From: Dehalococcoidia bacterium
GTDB lineage: Bacteria > Chloroflexota > Dehalococcoidia > Lucifugimonadales > Lucifugimonadaceae
Length of the DNA: 64,000 bases
Assembly (NCBI GenBank): GCA_028285005.1
Contig: JANQQP010000016.1
Span: 83,640-147,639 of the forward strand
Reading direction: 5' to 3'
The translations under genes were made by a program, and so were the position numbers. The notes under the pieces were generated by a model, which was not told where the DNA came from, did no database searches, and worked only from the letters and a program-made list of their open reading frames with translations. Below are positions 60,774 to 64,000 of this stretch, in pieces (the stretch's first letter is position 1; each line of letters begins with the position of its first letter).

Positions 60774-62246
60774 ATGGCTGGACCAGCGCCCGGAGTCGCA
60801 TACAGCATCACTGTCCGAGCCGAGTACCCGAATACGCCCGGGATGTTGGGACGGATAACTTCCGCGATTGGCGAAGCAGGTGGAGACGCCTCAGCAATCG
60901 ACGTTGTTTCCACTTCAAGTGGCCTGATGGTGCGCGACTTCACGATTAACGCCCGGTCGATCGAGCACGGTGAGGAGGTCGCGAAGGCGGTCGCTGCGGT
61001 TGAAGATGTGACGATTCGCACCGTTTCGGACCCGACCTTCCTGCTTCACCTCGGCGGGAAGATCGAGATGCGCAGCAAGGTGCCGGCCAACACCCGTGAT
61101 GATATGTCGAAGGCGTACACGCCCGGAGTGGGCCGTGTCTGCATGGCGATTCACAACGACCCCGAAGCAGTGTGGACCCTTACCGGCAAAGGCCACACGG
61201 TCGCTGTTGTCAGTGACGGCAGCGCAGTGCTTGGGCTGGGCAACATCGGTGCTGCCGCTTCTTTGCCGGTTATGGAAGGCAAGGCGCTCCTGTTCAAGGA
61301 GTTCGGCGGTGTGGATGCCTGGCCGATAGTTGTCGATACGCAGGACACGGAAGAGATCATCGAGCTTGTGAAGGCGATCGCTCCGGGATTCGGTGGCATC
61401 AACCTGGAGGACATCAGCGCGCCTCGCTGCTTCGAGATCGAAGAGCGGCTGCGCAAAGAGTTAGACATTCCGGTCTTCCATGACGACCAGCACGGGACGG
61501 CCGTCGTGGTGCTGGCCGGTCTGATCAACGCACTGAAACTGACCGGGAAGCGACCCCAGGACCTGAAGGTTGCGGTCGCCGGAGCCGGGGCATCCGGTAC
61601 GGCATGCACCAAGATCATGCTGTCCTACGGCGTGCGAAACATTGTCGGGTTCGACCGGCAGGGCGCTCTGTCACGCCAGCGTGACTATGAGGGCAACACG
61701 ATGAAGGAGTGGTTCGCGAAGAACACGAACCCTGACGATTTCGGTGGGTCACTGGAAGAGGGTCTGAAGGACGCCGACGTCTTCCTTGGCCTTGCAGGGC
61801 CAGGCTTGGTCACTCCCGAACAGGTCGCCACGATGACCGACGACGCCATCGTGTTCGCTCTGTCGAACCCCGACCCGGAGATCTGGCCGGAAGACGTGCC
61901 TTCGAATGTGCGGGTGATGGCAACAGGCCGCACCGACTACCCGAACCAGGTCAATAACTCCCTGTGCTTCCCCGGCCTCTTCGCCGGCGTCCTCGATGTG
62001 AGGGCGCGGGAGATCAATGACGAGATGAAGATCGCTGCGGCACAGGCGATTGCAGATGTCATTCCCGACAACGCGGTCTCAGAAGACTTCATCATCCCGA
62101 GCGTGTTCGACGAACGGGTTGCTCTGAACGTTGCAGAGGCAGTGGCGGAGAAGGCGCAGGAGACCGAAGTCGCGAGACGGAGACGCCGTCGCACCGCTGA
62201 CGAAGGCGACGCCACTTATGCAACTCGTCGCCTGACGCTCACCTGA
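60774..62246 (+). CDS. NAD(P)-dependent malic enzyme with N-terminal ACT domain
   Basis: This 490-residue enzyme decarboxylates malate to pyruvate. Residues 8-85 form an ACT regulatory domain (ITVRAEYPNTPGMLGRITSAIGEAGG). The catalytic domain follows: AYTPGVGRVCMAI, GKGHTVAVVSDGSAVLGLGNIG, FGGVDAWPIVVDT, INLEDISAPRCFEIEERL and FHDDQHGTAVVVLAGL. The Rossmann motif is VAVAGAGASGTACTKI. ACT fusion suggests allosteric control by an amino acid. The ATG at 60774 is chosen because AAGGAG directly abuts the earlier ATG at 60765. The C-terminus is basic (RRRRRTADEG). Confidence 0.93.
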   Translation: MAGPAPGVAYSITVRAEYPNTPGMLGRITSAIGEAGGDASAIDVVSTSSGLMVRDFTINARSIEHGEEVAKAVAAVEDVTIRTVSDPTFLLHLGGKIEMRSKVPANTRDDMSKAYTPGVGRVCMAIHNDPEAVWTLTGKGHTVAVVSDGSAVLGLGNIGAAASLPVMEGKALLFKEFGGVDAWPIVVDTQDTEEIIELVKAIAPGFGGINLEDISAPRCFEIEERLRKELDIPVFHDDQHGTAVVVLAGLINALKLTGKRPQDLKVAVAGAGASGTACTKIMLSYGVRNIVGFDRQGALSRQRDYEGNTMKEWFAKNTNPDDFGGSLEEGLKDADVFLGLAGPGLVTPEQVATMTDDAIVFALSNPDPEIWPEDVPSNVRVMATGRTDYPNQVNNSLCFPGLFAGVLDVRAREINDEMKIAAAQAIADVIPDNAVSEDFIIPSVFDERVALNVAEAVAEKAQETEVARRRRRRTADEGDATYATRRLTLT

Positions 62247-62251
62247 TTCCG

Positions 62252-63358
62252 GTGGCAGAGCGCACAGCAGATGTGATCGTGATCGGCGGCGGCATCGCAG
62301 GATGCTCGGCCGCCTACTACCTTTCTAGACAGGGCCGCAGCGTGCTGCTCATCGAAAGGGATGCGGTCGCGGCGCATGCGTCCGGCTTTGCATTCGGCGT
62401 ATTGCTCCCCCGGCTGTTCGATGACCCATCGGACCCAGCAGACGAACTGACCAGGCTGTCGCTTGAGCTGCACCGGGAGATTTCTGATGAGCTGTCCGAG
62501 GGCGGGCAGCCGCTGCGACGGGACAAGGCCTCCGTTCTTTTAGCGTTGAGCGAAGCCTCCGCTGAGCAGTATCGGCAGCTTTATCGTTCGCGCTCATCAT
62601 TGCTCGGGGATGTGCGATGGCTCGAGTACGGCGAACTCAGCCATATCGAGGCTCGCATCGCGCCAGAGATTCCCGGCGGACTGTACCTCGGCGATGCGGC
62701 CGAAATCAGCCCGTCGCAGTTCACTAACGCCCTGTGGGCGGCGGCGGAATCGCAAGGCGCCCGACTGGTCAACGCAGATGTGGAATCGATCTCTGGCGGA
62801 GCGGACGGCGTGACCGTGACCGCGGGTGACGCAGAGTACTCGGCGGCTCGAGCGATCGTTGCAGCGGGTCCGTGGACTTCCCATCTCCTGGAAACAGCAG
62901 GTGCAACCGTCCCCGTCGAACCTCTGAAGGGCCAGATCGTCAGGCTGAACGCTCCGGTGCCGGAGATGAAGGTATCGCTGTGGTGGGACGCCGACTACGC
63001 GGGGTCCAAGCCTGACGGCCTGCTCTGGTGTGGCACGACCGAGGAGCGTGTTGGATTCGACGAAGAGACGACCGACTCGGCGAGGGACGGAATTCTGGCA
63101 TCGGCGCGGCAAGTACTGCCGTTTCTTGCGGATGCCGAAGTCGTTACTCAGACGGCATGTCTTCGTCCGGTCAGCGCCGACGGACTGCCAATCGTCGGAG
63201 CGATAGCCGGCAACGAAAGTATCATCGTTGCAACCGGCGGTGGCAGAAATGGCATCGTGCTCGGCCCGGCTCTCGGAAAGGTTGCGGCAGACCTTTCGAT
63301 CGACGCTGACCCCGGCATTGACGCTGGATTCCTCAGTCCGTCACGCTTCAGCGCCTGA
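62252..63358 (+). CDS. FAD-dependent oxidoreductase (DAO/glycine oxidase-like)
   Basis: This 368-residue flavoenzyme has the dinucleotide motif VIVIGGGIAGCSAAYYLS at the N-terminus, ERDAVAAHASGFAFG after it, and the C-terminal FAD stretch RPVSADGLPIVGAIAGNESIIVATGGGRNGIVLGPALG. The substrate domain includes GPWTSHLLETAGA and PLKGQIVRL, typical of D-amino acid or sarcosine/glycine oxidase relatives. The GTG start lies 5 nt after the malic enzyme stop, so the two genes are probably co-transcribed. Substrate unknown. Confidence 0.88.
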   Translation: MAERTADVIVIGGGIAGCSAAYYLSRQGRSVLLIERDAVAAHASGFAFGVLLPRLFDDPSDPADELTRLSLELHREISDELSEGGQPLRRDKASVLLALSEASAEQYRQLYRSRSSLLGDVRWLEYGELSHIEARIAPEIPGGLYLGDAAEISPSQFTNALWAAAESQGARLVNADVESISGGADGVTVTAGDAEYSAARAIVAAGPWTSHLLETAGATVPVEPLKGQIVRLNAPVPEMKVSLWWDADYAGSKPDGLLWCGTTEERVGFDEETTDSARDGILASARQVLPFLADAEVVTQTACLRPVSADGLPIVGAIAGNESIIVATGGGRNGIVLGPALGKVAADLSIDADPGIDAGFLSPSRFSA

Positions 63359-63397
63359 GCTTGCAAGAGTCTCGCTCAGGGAGACGGTTACGCTTCG

Positions 63398-64000
63398 ATG
63401 AGGCTGGCGAAGAGTGCTGGCCGATTTCCAATCATGAAGCGCAGACTTCCACGAACCGAGCGACCTTCGAACAGCACAGCCCAACTGGCTTTGCCGGGAC
63501 TCGACGCGCCAGTTCCCCGACCTGCGTTCGACCTGTTTGCCGTCATCCGCGACACCTTCCGGAAACGGGTGCCGGACGGTGAAGTCCCTGTGATCAAGGT
63601 CTCGCGACGGATGGTGCGCACTCTCGGATCATTCACTCCATCGAAGAACATGATCCGCCTGTCATCACGTCTACTTGCACTGGGCACCCCCGAAGAACAG
63701 GAGCATGTCGCTTTGCATGAGGTCGCTCATGCCATCGTGCACCAGCGTGATCCGGAGGCGAGCGCTCACGGCAAAGAGTTCCGTGCCGCCTGTAAAGAGC
63801 TTGGACTGGTTGCAGGACGATTCGTGGAGATCGACCACGCGGCGTGGCGGGAGAGGATGAGATTCGCGGTCGACTGCCCGGCGTGTGGCGAGAAGGTGCT
63901 GCGACGCAAGCGGTCTCACCGCGTCAGATGCGCGTGTGGGGCCGCGATGAGACCTCGTAGCTGGACGGCCGTTGGCTTGACCGAGCGCGGGCTGAAACCG
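63398..64000 (+). CDS. SprT-like zinc metallopeptidase, truncated by the window edge
   Basis: The frame from the ATG at 63398 is open for 201 codons to the end of the window. It contains the zinc protease motif LHEVAHAIVHQ near residue 107 and SAHGKEFRAACKELGL, the SprT/Spartan-like pattern. A zinc ribbon follows (CPACGEKV, then RCACGAAM). The first 45 residues are polar and possibly disordered. The gene lies 39 nt after the FAD oxidoreductase stop on the same strand. SprT-like proteins are often linked to DNA-protein crosslink handling in eukaryotes; the bacterial role is open. Confidence 0.83.
   Translation, partial: MRLAKSAGRFPIMKRRLPRTERPSNSTAQLALPGLDAPVPRPAFDLFAVIRDTFRKRVPDGEVPVIKVSRRMVRTLGSFTPSKNMIRLSSRLLALGTPEEQEHVALHEVAHAIVHQRDPEASAHGKEFRAACKELGLVAGRFVEIDHAAWRERMRFAVDCPACGEKVLRRKRSHRVRCACGAAMRPRSWTAVGLTERGLKP

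Overview
The window is a 64 kb bacterial chromosome segment of moderately high GC (high-50s percent by eye), gene-dense, with most genes alternating between strands in short operons. I infer a Chloroflexota bacterium, most likely in or near Dehalococcoidia/SAR202. The reasons are the many enolase-superfamily, SDR, VOC and FAH-type enzymes beside corrinoid-salvage genes, huge secreted proteins ending in dockerin-like calcium motifs, and an FtsZ with a long acidic tail. No 16S gene is present, so this placement rests on gene content only.

Layout. 0-9 kb is housekeeping: cyclase, SDR, a small membrane protein, yraN-rnhB, mnmA/rsfS (divergent), ndk, thiL-tsaE-tsaB, a phosphoesterase and a 4-OT tautomerase. 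At 9.4-11.1 kb an intact tRNA-Lys(CTT) is followed by a 1.6 kb insert carrying two unrecognised genes. The insert is closed by a perfect 60-bp copy of the tRNA 3' part and contains no integrase. 11-20 kb holds alkD, a lone ABC six-TM protein, purC, an SDR, a methyltransferase, a VOC/HxlR divergent pair, a lipoprotein, a degenerate HNH-like gene and a second VOC gene. A lower-GC patch with unknown ORFs lies at 19.9-20.8 kb. 20.8-29.1 kb is a catabolic cluster: cupin, FAH/AraD1, two enolase-superfamily proteins, nucleoside hydrolase, zinc alcohol dehydrogenase, ADP-ribosylglycohydrolase and a beta-propeller lactonase. These could together oxidise sugars released from nucleosides or ADP-ribose. 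29-34 kb has two unknown proteins, ftsZ, a lipoprotein and tRNA-Leu(TAG).

34-50 kb is a cell-surface region. Two giant secreted proteins (1,423 and 2,390 residues) are joined by an ATGA overlap. They face a convergent, fully overlapping operon of a GT39 glycosyltransferase, an O-antigen-ligase-like protein and a secreted RTX calcium-binding protein. The 2,390-residue protein contains about 31 Thr-Gly-Gly repeats, cohesin-like, FN3, subtilisin-like, beta-helix and dockerin-like regions, and a transmembrane hairpin in the middle.

50-58.5 kb is a cobalamin salvage and uptake locus. cobT-cobS-cobU converge on btuC-btuF-cbiB-cobD-btuD, and the latter operon is headed by a cobalamin riboswitch. 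58.6-64 kb holds a beta-hydroxyacid dehydrogenase, a ferredoxin-NADP reductase-like protein, an ACT-domain malic enzyme, a FAD oxidoreductase and a SprT-like metallopeptidase that runs off the right edge.

Four unrelated genes (mnmA, rsfS, thiL, alkD) have a TATAAT-like hexamer exactly 7 nt before the ATG. This suggests that leaderless transcription is common in this organism. No transposase, integrase or CRISPR array was seen.
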